Origin: an uncultured Alistipes sp.
GTDB taxonomy: Bacteria; Bacteroidota; Bacteroidia; Bacteroidales; Rikenellaceae
Direction of reading: 5' to 3'
Assembly (NCBI GenBank): GCA_947573795.1
Contig: CANPHE010000018.1
Location: 1-55,470 of the forward strand
Length of the DNA stretch: 55,470 nt
Part shown: positions 44,445 to 52,407 of the stretch, piece by piece
How the letters are laid out: each line of letters begins with the position of its first letter
Numbering within the stretch: the first letter of the stretch is position 1
Translations under genes and position numbers: made by a program
Notes under the pieces: model-generated
What the model was told of the DNA's origin: nothing
What the model saw: the letters and a program-made list of their open reading frames with translations, nothing else
Database searches by the model: none

Positions 44445-45557
44445 ATGTATTCCCACGACAACCGCATAGTCATCACGCTCGACGCCGGCGGCACGAACTT
44501 CGTCTTCGGGGCCATGCGCGCCAACGAGTTTATCGTCGAGCCGCTCACCCTGCCCTCGCAGGCGCACGACCTCGACCTCTGCCTGCAAACTATGGTGCGC
44601 GGCTTCCGCGAAATCATCGGGCGCCTCGACGAGCAGCCCGCGGCCATCTCGTTCGCCTTCCCCGGCCCTGCGGACTATCCCAACGGCATCATCGGGGGCT
44701 ACCTTCCCAACTTCCCCTCGTTCCGCGACGGCGTGGCGCTGGGCCCGTTCCTCGAGATGACGTTCGGCATCCCCGTCTTCATCAACAACGACGGCGACCT
44801 GTTCGCCTACGGCGAGGCCCTCGGGGGTGCGCTGCCCGAGGTCAACGCACGGCTCGAAAAGGCCGGCAGCGCCAAGCGCTACCGCAACCTGCTGGGCTAC
44901 ACCTTCGGCACGGGCTTCGGCGTGGGCATGGTGGTGAACGGCGAGCTCAACCGCGGCGACAACTCGTGTGTGGAGACCTTCTGCCTGCGCCACAAGAAGC
45001 TGCCCGATGTCATCGTCGAGGAGGGCGTTGCCGTGCGTGCCGTGAAGCGCGTCTACGGCGAGCTCGCGGGCAACCCCGACCACGGTCTCGAACCCAAGGA
45101 TATCTGCGAGATCGCCGACGGCACGCGCGCGGGCGACCGCGAGGCCGCCAAGGGTGCGTTCTCCGAGCTGGGCGAAATTGCGGGCGACGCCATGGCCACG
45201 GCCGTGACTCTTACGGACAGCCTTATCGTCATCGGGGGCGGCATCACCGCGGCGCGCAGGTACATCATGCCGTCGCTGCTCGCGGAGCTGCGCTCCAAGA
45301 TGCGGCAGCTCAACGGCGACACCCTCGACCGCGTGCAGATGCGGGTTTACGACCTCGACGACGAGGCCGAGTTCGCACAGTTCGCCCGCGGCGACATGCG
45401 GCCCCTTCAAGTCTATGGTTCCGACCGCTTCGTGGCCTACGACCCCCAGAAGCGCACGGGCGTGATGATTTCGAAGCTCGGCGCCAGCCGCGCCATCTCG
45501 GTCGGCGCCTACGCCTTCGCACTATCCATGTTGGACAAAAAAGACAACGGCATATGA
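44445..45557 (+). CDS. ROK-family sugar kinase, probably for GlcNAc or mannose
   Basis: A 370-residue cytoplasmic kinase. The phosphate-binding loop ITLDAGGTNFVFG lies at 10-22, the sugar site at FPGPADYPNGIIGGYLPNF and FINNDGDLFAYGEALGG, and a second nucleotide loop at GYTFGTGFGVGMVVNGEL. The zinc motif CxCGxxGC of most ROK proteins is absent; only VETFCLRHKK is seen at that place, so this belongs to the branch without zinc. Its product would feed GlcNAc or free mannose released by GH130, GH92 and GH125 into metabolism. The stop codon overlaps the manA start by four bases (ATGA). Confidence 0.88.
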   Translation: MYSHDNRIVITLDAGGTNFVFGAMRANEFIVEPLTLPSQAHDLDLCLQTMVRGFREIIGRLDEQPAAISFAFPGPADYPNGIIGGYLPNFPSFRDGVALGPFLEMTFGIPVFINNDGDLFAYGEALGGALPEVNARLEKAGSAKRYRNLLGYTFGTGFGVGMVVNGELNRGDNSCVETFCLRHKKLPDVIVEEGVAVRAVKRVYGELAGNPDHGLEPKDICEIADGTRAGDREAAKGAFSELGEIAGDAMATAVTLTDSLIVIGGGITAARRYIMPSLLAELRSKMRQLNGDTLDRVQMRVYDLDDEAEFAQFARGDMRPLQVYGSDRFVAYDPQKRTGVMISKLGASRAISVGAYAFALSMLDKKDNGI

Positions 45558-46522
45558 AACCTTTTCGATTCACACCGATATTCAAATCCCTGATCTGGGG
45601 CGGCGGCAAGATAGCGCCCTACAAGGGCGTGGACACCTCCGTGCCCGACATCGGCGAGAGCTGGGAGCTCTCGGGCGTCGCGGGCGACGAGTCCGTCGTC
45701 GCCGAGGGCGAATATGCGGGCCTCACGCTCCCGCAGCTTATCGGAGAGCTAAAAGGAGAACTGGTCGGAGAGGCGGTGTACGAGCGCTTCGGCGAGGAGT
45801 TCCCGCTGCTGGTGAAGTTCATCGACGCGCGCGACGACCTCTCGATCCAGGTGCACCCGAACGACGAGCTCGCGCAGGCGCGCCATGGCAAGCACGGCAA
45901 GACCGAGATGTGGTATGTCGTCGATGCCGACGAGGGAGCCCACCTCAAGGCAGGCTTCTCACAGCAGATTACCCCCGCGGAGTACGAGCGGCGCGTGGCG
46001 GAGAACACCCTGACCGACGTGTTGTGCGACTACGCCGTGCGGCCGGGCGACGTGTTCTTCCTGCCTGCGGGGCGCGTGCACGCCATCTGCGCCGGGTCGT
46101 TCGTGGCCGAGATCCAGCAGACCTCGGACGTTACCTACCGCATCTACGACTACGGCCGCGTGGGTAAGGACGGCAAGCCCCGAGAGCTGCACACCGAGCT
46201 GGCGAAAGATGCCATCGACTACACGGTGCTGCCGGATTACCGTTCGCATTACGAGGCGGCGAAGAACCGCGAGACGCAGCTCGCGGCGTGCCCCTATTTC
46301 GTAACGTCGCTCTACGACCTCGACGCGCCGGTCGAAAAAGAGCTCTCGCAGCTCGATTCGTTCCTCGTGGTGATGTGTCTCGCGGGCAGCGGAACCCTCA
46401 CGGACGACGAGGGCTGCGAAATCCCTCTGCGACAGGGCGAGACCCTGCTGGTGCCCGCCTCGACGCGCAGCATACGATTCTCCCCAGACGAAAGGTTGAA
46501 AATCCTGACAAGCCACGTGTGA
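45554..46522 (+). CDS. manA: Mannose-6-phosphate isomerase, type I
   Basis: A 322-residue cytoplasmic zinc enzyme that turns mannose 6-phosphate into fructose 6-phosphate. The ATG at 45554 overlaps the upstream kinase stop; the open frame further upstream belongs to other genes in other frames. Zinc ligands and active-site segments are seen in DLSIQVHPNDELAQARHG, KTEMWYVVDADEGA and FFLPAGRVHAICAG, and QQTSDVTYRIYDYGR is also typical. It gives the locus a complete entry to glycolysis for mannose. The next gene starts two bases after its stop codon. Confidence 0.95.
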   Translation: MKPFRFTPIFKSLIWGGGKIAPYKGVDTSVPDIGESWELSGVAGDESVVAEGEYAGLTLPQLIGELKGELVGEAVYERFGEEFPLLVKFIDARDDLSIQVHPNDELAQARHGKHGKTEMWYVVDADEGAHLKAGFSQQITPAEYERRVAENTLTDVLCDYAVRPGDVFFLPAGRVHAICAGSFVAEIQQTSDVTYRIYDYGRVGKDGKPRELHTELAKDAIDYTVLPDYRSHYEAAKNRETQLAACPYFVTSLYDLDAPVEKELSQLDSFLVVMCLAGSGTLTDDEGCEIPLRQGETLLVPASTRSIRFSPDERLKILTSHV

Positions 46523-46524
46523 CC

Positions 46525-48771
46525 ATGCGAAACGTAATAGCCGCCCTTATCATCGCGCTGTCGCTCGCCGGCGTCTGCCGTGCGCAGGCTCCGGTGGACA
46601 GCGTCGACCCTTTTATCGGAACGACAAACTTCGGAGCCTGCAATCCGGGGGCCGTTTGTCCGAATGGCATGATGTCCGTAGTGCCGTTCAACGTCATGGG
46701 CTCGGCAGAGAACCGCTACGACAAGGATGCCTGCTGGTGGTCTACGCCCTACGAATATCATAACAAGTTCTTCACGGGCTTCGCACACGGCGTCCTGAGC
46801 GGCGTCGGCTGTCCCGAGCTGGGAGCGCTGCTGACGATGGCCACGGCCGGAGTGCTCGATGTCGATTACAAGCATTACGGCACAGCTTATTCCGACGAAA
46901 CCGCCTCGCCGGGCTATTACGCCGCCACACTCTCCAAGTACGGCATCCGCGCCGAAGCCACCGCCACGCCCCGCACTTCGGCCGAGCGCTACACCTTTCC
47001 CGCCGGGCAGGGACATATATTATTAAATCTCGGCGAGGGTCTCACCAACGAGAGCGGCGCCACGGTGCGGCGCGTCAGCGCCACCGAAATCGAGGGCTCC
47101 AAGCTCCTCGGCACGTTCTGCTACAATCCCCAAAAGGTTTTTCCCGTCTATTTCGTCCTGCGTGTCTCCAAAGCCCCCTCCCGGTCGGGCTATTGGAAGA
47201 AGCAGCGCCCCATGACGGGCGTCGAGGCCGAGTGGACCCCCGACAACGGCAAGTATAAACTTTATACCGAGTACGGCCGCGAGCTCGCGGGCGACGACGT
47301 GGGCTACTGGTTCTCGTTCGACGACCTGCGGGATGGCGAGCAGGTCGAGGTCCGCATGGGCATTTCGTATGTCTCGACAGAGAACGCCCGCCGCAACCTG
47401 GACGTCGAGCAGTCCCCGGCCGTCGCATTCGACGATTTGCACGCCGCAGCCCGCAGGCACTGGAACGACGACCTATCGCGTATCCGCATCGAAGGCGGCA
47501 CGCCGGAGCAGCGGACGGTCTTTTACACGGCGCTCTACCACACGCTGATCCACCCCAACCTCCTGAGTGACGTCAACGGCGAATATCCGCTTATGGAGCG
47601 TTCGGGCGAAACTGGCGTCACGGACGGCGACCGCTATACGGTCTTCTCGCTCTGGGACACCTACCGCAACGTTCACCAGCTCCTCACGCTCGTTTACCCC
47701 GAACGGCAGCTCGATATGGTGCGTTCGATGGTCGACATGTCCCGCGAGTGGGGCTGGCTCCCCAAGTGGGAGCTCTACGGCCGCGAGACCTTCACCATGG
47801 AGGGCGACCCGGCCGTTCCCGTCATCGTCGACACGTGGCGCAAGGGGCTGCGCGACTTCGACATCGACGCTGCCTACGCCGTCATGAAGCGTTCGGCCAC
47901 CACACCCGGCGCGCAGAACCCCATGCGGCCCGACATAAACCCCTACATCGAGCGGGGCTATATCCCGCTGGGCTTCTTCGCCGCCGACGGCTCGGGCGAC
48001 AACTCCGTATCGCACGCGTTGGAATACTACGTCGCCGATGCCGCGCTGGCGTGGCTCGCCGACGAGCGGAGCGACCACGACTTCGCCGCCGAACTGCGCC
48101 GCCGCGCCGCAGGGTGGAAGCACTACTACTCGTCCGAATCGGGCACCCTGCGCCCGCGCAACCCCGACGGGACGTTTTTGAGCCCATTCGACCCGCGGCA
48201 GGGCGAGAACTTCGAGGCCGTGCCGGGATTCCACGAGGGTTCGGCGTGGAACTACACCTTCTTCGTGCCGCACGACGTCGAGGGACTGGCTGCCGCGATA
48301 GGCGGACGCCGCAACTTTGTCGACAAGCTCCAGAAGGTCTTCGACGAAGGCCTATACGACCCCGCCAACGAGCCCGACATCGCCTACGCCTATCTGTTCA
48401 GCCGCTTCCGCGGCGAGGAGTGGCGCACCCAGCGCGAAACGCGGCGGCTGTTGGACAAATATTTCACCGCCGCACCCGACGGCATCCCCGGCAACGACGA
48501 CACGGGCACGATGTCCGCCTGGGCCGTATTCTCCATGCTGGGATTCTATCCCGACTGCCCCGGCGAACCGTTCTATACGCTCACTGCACCCGTTTTCGAC
48601 CAGGCTGAGATCGACACCCCGCACGGTACGCTCACCATCGAGCGTCGCGGCGACGGCCCCTACATCCGCCGCATGACCCTCGGCGGCCGGCCTCTCGCGA
48701 AATATCGCATCAGCCACGACGAGCTGCTTTGCGGAAAAAACCTTATCTTTGAACTTAAAACCAGCAAATAA
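46525..48771 (+). CDS. GH92 alpha-mannosidase (first)
   Basis: A 748-residue exported enzyme with a cleavable signal peptide ending VCRAQA. It starts after two bases from manA, and the open frame upstream is not coding in this frame. The family start DSVDPFIGTTNFGACNPGA is followed by the FTGFAHGVLSGVGCPELG block, VFSLWDTYRNVHQLLTLVYP, GFHEGSAWNYTFFVPHDVEG and GNDDTGTMSAWAVFSMLGFY. The last two carry acidic catalytic residues; GH92 enzymes invert and need calcium. GH92 enzymes remove alpha-1,2-, 1,3- or 1,6-mannose. The GNDDTGT form differs from the GNEDVGQ and GDEDNGQ forms in the other two GH92 genes, so a different linkage is likely. Cellular place: periplasm. Confidence 0.94.
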   Translation: MRNVIAALIIALSLAGVCRAQAPVDSVDPFIGTTNFGACNPGAVCPNGMMSVVPFNVMGSAENRYDKDACWWSTPYEYHNKFFTGFAHGVLSGVGCPELGALLTMATAGVLDVDYKHYGTAYSDETASPGYYAATLSKYGIRAEATATPRTSAERYTFPAGQGHILLNLGEGLTNESGATVRRVSATEIEGSKLLGTFCYNPQKVFPVYFVLRVSKAPSRSGYWKKQRPMTGVEAEWTPDNGKYKLYTEYGRELAGDDVGYWFSFDDLRDGEQVEVRMGISYVSTENARRNLDVEQSPAVAFDDLHAAARRHWNDDLSRIRIEGGTPEQRTVFYTALYHTLIHPNLLSDVNGEYPLMERSGETGVTDGDRYTVFSLWDTYRNVHQLLTLVYPERQLDMVRSMVDMSREWGWLPKWELYGRETFTMEGDPAVPVIVDTWRKGLRDFDIDAAYAVMKRSATTPGAQNPMRPDINPYIERGYIPLGFFAADGSGDNSVSHALEYYVADAALAWLADERSDHDFAAELRRRAAGWKHYYSSESGTLRPRNPDGTFLSPFDPRQGENFEAVPGFHEGSAWNYTFFVPHDVEGLAAAIGGRRNFVDKLQKVFDEGLYDPANEPDIAYAYLFSRFRGEEWRTQRETRRLLDKYFTAAPDGIPGNDDTGTMSAWAVFSMLGFYPDCPGEPFYTLTAPVFDQAEIDTPHGTLTIERRGDGPYIRRMTLGGRPLAKYRISHDELLCGKNLIFELKTSK

Positions 48772-48772
48772 C

Positions 48773-51700
48773 ATGAACCTGAAACAACTGCTGACCGTTT
48801 CGGCGCTTCTGCTTACGGCAGCCTGCACGCAATCCCCGTCCGGCGGCGTCACACGTTACGTCGACCCCAAAATCGGTACGGGCGGCCACGGGCACGTCTT
48901 CGTCGGCGCCAACGTCCCTTTCGGCATGGTGCAGGTGGGACCCACGAGCATCCCCCAGCAGTGGGACTGGTGTTCGGGCTACCACGAGAGCGATTCGACC
49001 GTCATCGGATTCTCCCACACGCACCTTTCCGGCACCGGAATCGGAGACCTCTTCGATATCACCGTCATGCCCGTGGTGGGAGAGGTGACATATGCCCGCG
49101 GTACCGAGGACGATCCTGCGTCGGGCCTCTGGTCCTACGCCGACCGCACGCACGAGGTCGCACGACCTGGATACTACGCCGTGCCGCTGACCCGCTACGG
49201 CATCACGGCCGAGATGACCGCCACCGCGCGTGTGGGCTTCCACCGATACACGTTCCCCGCATCCGATGCCGCCGCCGTGGTCTTCGACCTCGAAAACGGA
49301 GGCTGCTGGGACAAGGCCACCGAAACGCATATCGAGGCTGTCGGCGACCGCCGCATCGAGGGTTGGCGACACTCCACAGGCTGGGCCAAGGACCAGCGGG
49401 TCTACTTCGCCGCGGAGTTTTCGAAGCCTTTCGTTTTCGAGCGGGTCGGCGACCATTACGCCCGCGCGTCGTTCCGCACCTCCGAGGGCGAGCAGGTGCT
49501 CCTGAAAGTGGCCCTTTCGCCCGTCTCGGTCGAGGGTGCCCGTGTCAACTTTGCGACGGAGCTCCCCGGCTGGGACTTCGAGGCGACCGCCGCCGCGGCC
49601 GACCGGGTCTGGAACGACGAGCTGGGCAAGATACGGATCGAGACGCAGGACGAGACGGCCCGCACGATCTTCTACACGGCCCTTTACCATGCGATGATCG
49701 CTCCCGTCGCGTTCTGCGATGTCGATGGCACCTACCGCGGCGCCGACGGCGTCGTGCACCCCGACCCGGGTTATGCGACCTACACCATCTTCTCGCTCTG
49801 GGACACTTACCGCGCCAAGATGCCGTTGCTGAGCATTTTCCAGCCGGAGCGCATGACCGACATCGTGAATACGATGATCGCCATCGCCGACGAGCAGGGG
49901 CGCCTGCCCGTTTGGCATCTGTGGGGCTGCGAAACCGACTGTATGGTCGGCAATCCCGGCATCGTCGTCGTCGCTGACGCCATCGTCAAGAACCTGCCCG
50001 GCATCGACCGCGAGCGGGCTTTCGAGGCCATCCGTCACACCGCCATGAACCCCGGCCGCGGCAACGGCCTGCGCATGAAATACGGATATATCCCCTGCGA
50101 CCTCTTCAACGAGGCCGTGGCCTACGATATGGAGTACGCCGTGGCCGACGGTGCTGCCGCCCGGGCAGCTGAGATGCTCGGCAAAACGGAAGATGCCAAG
50201 TATTTCACCGAGCGCAGCCACAGCTACCGCAACTATTTCGACCGCTTGACGGGCTTTATCCGCGGCCGCGACTCGAAGGGCGGCTGGCGCACGCCGTTCA
50301 GTCCGTTCGCCTCGACCCACCGCGCCGACGACTACTGCGAGGGCAACGCCTGGCAGTATACGTGGCTTGTGCCGCACGACGTGCGGGGCTTGCAGGAGTG
50401 CTTCGGCTCGCGCGGGCGGATGCTCGAAAAGCTCGATTCGCTCTTTACGGTGCCGTCGGTCATCGAGGGCGCTGAGACTTCGCCCGACATCTCGGGCCTG
50501 ATAGGCCAGTACGCCCACGGCAACGAGCCCTCGCACCATGTGCTCTACCTCTACACCATGCTCGGGCAGCCGTGGAAGACCGCAGACCGCGTGCGCGAGG
50601 TTCTCACGACACTCTACCATGCCGAACCCGACGGCCTCGCCGGTAACGAGGACGTGGGCCAGATGTCCGCGTGGTACGTCCTCTCGGCACTCGGAATGTA
50701 CGAGGCCGAGCCCGCCGGAGGCCGATACTGGTTCGGCTCGCCCCTGTTCGACAGCGCCGAAATCGACGTCCCCGGCGGTACGTTCCGCATCATCGCCGTG
50801 AACAACTCCCCCGAAAACCGGTACATCCAGCGAGTATGGCTCGACGGACGACCCTACACCAAGCCTTACATCGCTTATGCCGACATCATGCGCGGCGCAG
50901 AGCTCCGATTCGACATGGGGTCCGAGCCGCACGTGTGGTACTGCCCCGACGAGCCCGAAGTCTACGCCGACCGGCGGCCAGCACCCGCGGAGCGGCTGTT
51001 CCGCTCCGAAGCCGTCGAGACTGAAATAGATCGCGTCTGCGCGCTGCTGACAAACGACCGCCTGCGGTGGATGTTCCGCAACTGCTTCCCAAACACCCTC
51101 AACACCACCGTACACTACCGCGAGGACGACGAGGGCAACCCCGACACGTATGTCTACACCGGCGACATTCCCGCCATGTGGCTCCGCGACTCCGGAGCGC
51201 AGGTGTGGCCCTACGTGCAGCTGTGCACGGCCGACCCCGCCCTGCAGAAAATGATTGCAGGAGTCATACGACGTCAGTTCCGACTAATCAACATCGACCC
51301 CTACGCCAATGCCTTCAACGACGGCCCCACGGCTGCCGGAGAGGATGTCGCATATCCCGGCAACGACCAGTCGCCGTGGGTCTTCGAGCGCAAGTGGGAG
51401 ATAGATTCCCACTGCTATCCCATACGCTTGGCGCATCATTATTGGAAGACCACGGACGACATTTCCGTATTCGGACCGGAGTGGGTCGAAGCTGTGCGCA
51501 ACATTCTGGCAACCCTCAAAGAGCAGCAGATGAAAGAGGGCCCCGGAGACTACATCTTCCTGCGACGCACCGACCGCCAGCTCGACACGCGCTGTCACGT
51601 CGGACGCGGAAATCCCGTCAAGCCCGTAGGGCTCATCGCATCGGCATTCCGCCCCTCCGACGACGCAACGACATTCGGGTTTCTCGTACCCTCGAACTTC

Positions 51701-52309
51701 ATGGCCGTCACGTCGCTACGAAAGGCCGCGGAGATTCTCTCGGCCGTGAACGGCGAAACCGCTCTTGCCGCCGAGTGTACGGCGCTGGCCGACGAGGTCG
51801 CCGAGGCATTGCTGCGATACGCCGTCGTCGATCATCCCGGGTTCGGCCCAATCTACGCCTTCGAGGTCGACGGATTCGGAAGCCGGCACCTTATGGACGA
51901 CGCAAACGTGCCATCGCTCTTGGCGATGCCCTATCTGGGCGACGTGGATCGCGGCGACCCCATCTATGAAAACACGCGCCGATTCGTGTGGAGCACCGAA
52001 AACCCATACTTCTGGCGCGGCGTGGCAGGCGAGGGCATCGGAGGTCCCCATATCGGCGTGGAGATGATCTGGCCCATGAGCATCATGATGCGCGCTTTCA
52101 CGTCGACCGACGACGCCGAAATTCGCGACTGCATCATGGCCCTCATGACCACAGACGCCGGAACGGGTTTCATACACGAATCGTTCTCGCGACACGACGC
52201 AGCAGACTTCACGCGGCCGTGGTTCGCTTGGCAGAACACTCTATTCGGTGAACTGATAATCAAACTCGTCAACGACGGAAAGCTCGAACTACTAAACTCG
52301 ATAATATAA
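48773..52309 (+). CDS. GH92-GH125 fusion alpha-mannosidase
   Basis: A 1178-residue lipoprotein (lipobox LTAAC). Residues about 30-735 are a full GH92 domain with TRYVDPKIGTGGHGHVFVGA, IFSLWDTYRAKMPLLSIFQP, YCEGNAWQYTWLVPHDVRG and GNEDVGQMSAWYVLSALGMY. Residues about 750-1178 are a full GH125 exo-alpha-1,6-mannosidase: YVYTGDIPAMWLRDSGAQVW from about 793, DPYANAFNDGPTAAGEDVAY, FERKWEIDSHCYPIRLAHHY, GIGGPHIGVEMIWPMS and WFAWQNTLFGELIIKLVNDG. GH92 and GH125 normally come as separate genes. The frame is continuous with no stop at the junction. The protein could cut outer mannoses and then the exposed alpha-1,6 branch. The ATG at 48773 is chosen over a TTG eight codons earlier. Confidence 0.94.
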   Translation: MNLKQLLTVSALLLTAACTQSPSGGVTRYVDPKIGTGGHGHVFVGANVPFGMVQVGPTSIPQQWDWCSGYHESDSTVIGFSHTHLSGTGIGDLFDITVMPVVGEVTYARGTEDDPASGLWSYADRTHEVARPGYYAVPLTRYGITAEMTATARVGFHRYTFPASDAAAVVFDLENGGCWDKATETHIEAVGDRRIEGWRHSTGWAKDQRVYFAAEFSKPFVFERVGDHYARASFRTSEGEQVLLKVALSPVSVEGARVNFATELPGWDFEATAAAADRVWNDELGKIRIETQDETARTIFYTALYHAMIAPVAFCDVDGTYRGADGVVHPDPGYATYTIFSLWDTYRAKMPLLSIFQPERMTDIVNTMIAIADEQGRLPVWHLWGCETDCMVGNPGIVVVADAIVKNLPGIDRERAFEAIRHTAMNPGRGNGLRMKYGYIPCDLFNEAVAYDMEYAVADGAAARAAEMLGKTEDAKYFTERSHSYRNYFDRLTGFIRGRDSKGGWRTPFSPFASTHRADDYCEGNAWQYTWLVPHDVRGLQECFGSRGRMLEKLDSLFTVPSVIEGAETSPDISGLIGQYAHGNEPSHHVLYLYTMLGQPWKTADRVREVLTTLYHAEPDGLAGNEDVGQMSAWYVLSALGMYEAEPAGGRYWFGSPLFDSAEIDVPGGTFRIIAVNNSPENRYIQRVWLDGRPYTKPYIAYADIMRGAELRFDMGSEPHVWYCPDEPEVYADRRPAPAERLFRSEAVETEIDRVCALLTNDRLRWMFRNCFPNTLNTTVHYREDDEGNPDTYVYTGDIPAMWLRDSGAQVWPYVQLCTADPALQKMIAGVIRRQFRLINIDPYANAFNDGPTAAGEDVAYPGNDQSPWVFERKWEIDSHCYPIRLAHHYWKTTDDISVFGPEWVEAVRNILATLKEQQMKEGPGDYIFLRRTDRQLDTRCHVGRGNPVKPVGLIASAFRPSDDATTFGFLVPSNFMAVTSLRKAAEILSAVNGETALAAECTALADEVAEALLRYAVVDHPGFGPIYAFEVDGFGSRHLMDDANVPSLLAMPYLGDVDRGDPIYENTRRFVWSTENPYFWRGVAGEGIGGPHIGVEMIWPMSIMMRAFTSTDDAEIRDCIMALMTTDAGTGFIHESFSRHDAADFTRPWFAWQNTLFGELIIKLVNDGKLELLNSII

Positions 52310-52392
52310 TGTGCGGTCGCAGCCTGCGGAGCACGCGAAGAGCGGGACTCCGCGACCGGAAGGCTGCGGCACACACGGCTCTTCGAGCCGCA
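52310..52392 (+). other. Structured spacer before the last GH92 gene
   Basis: GTGC and GCAGCC (52311-52324) can pair with GGCTGC and GCAC (52362-52372), and a small hairpin CGGCT-CTTCG-AGCCG (52376-52390) follows. No T run is present. This 98-base spacer is longer than the others in the operon, so it may hold a processing site or a weak internal promoter. Confidence 0.4.
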
Positions 52393-52407
52393 AGATAAAT
52401 TCAGACT

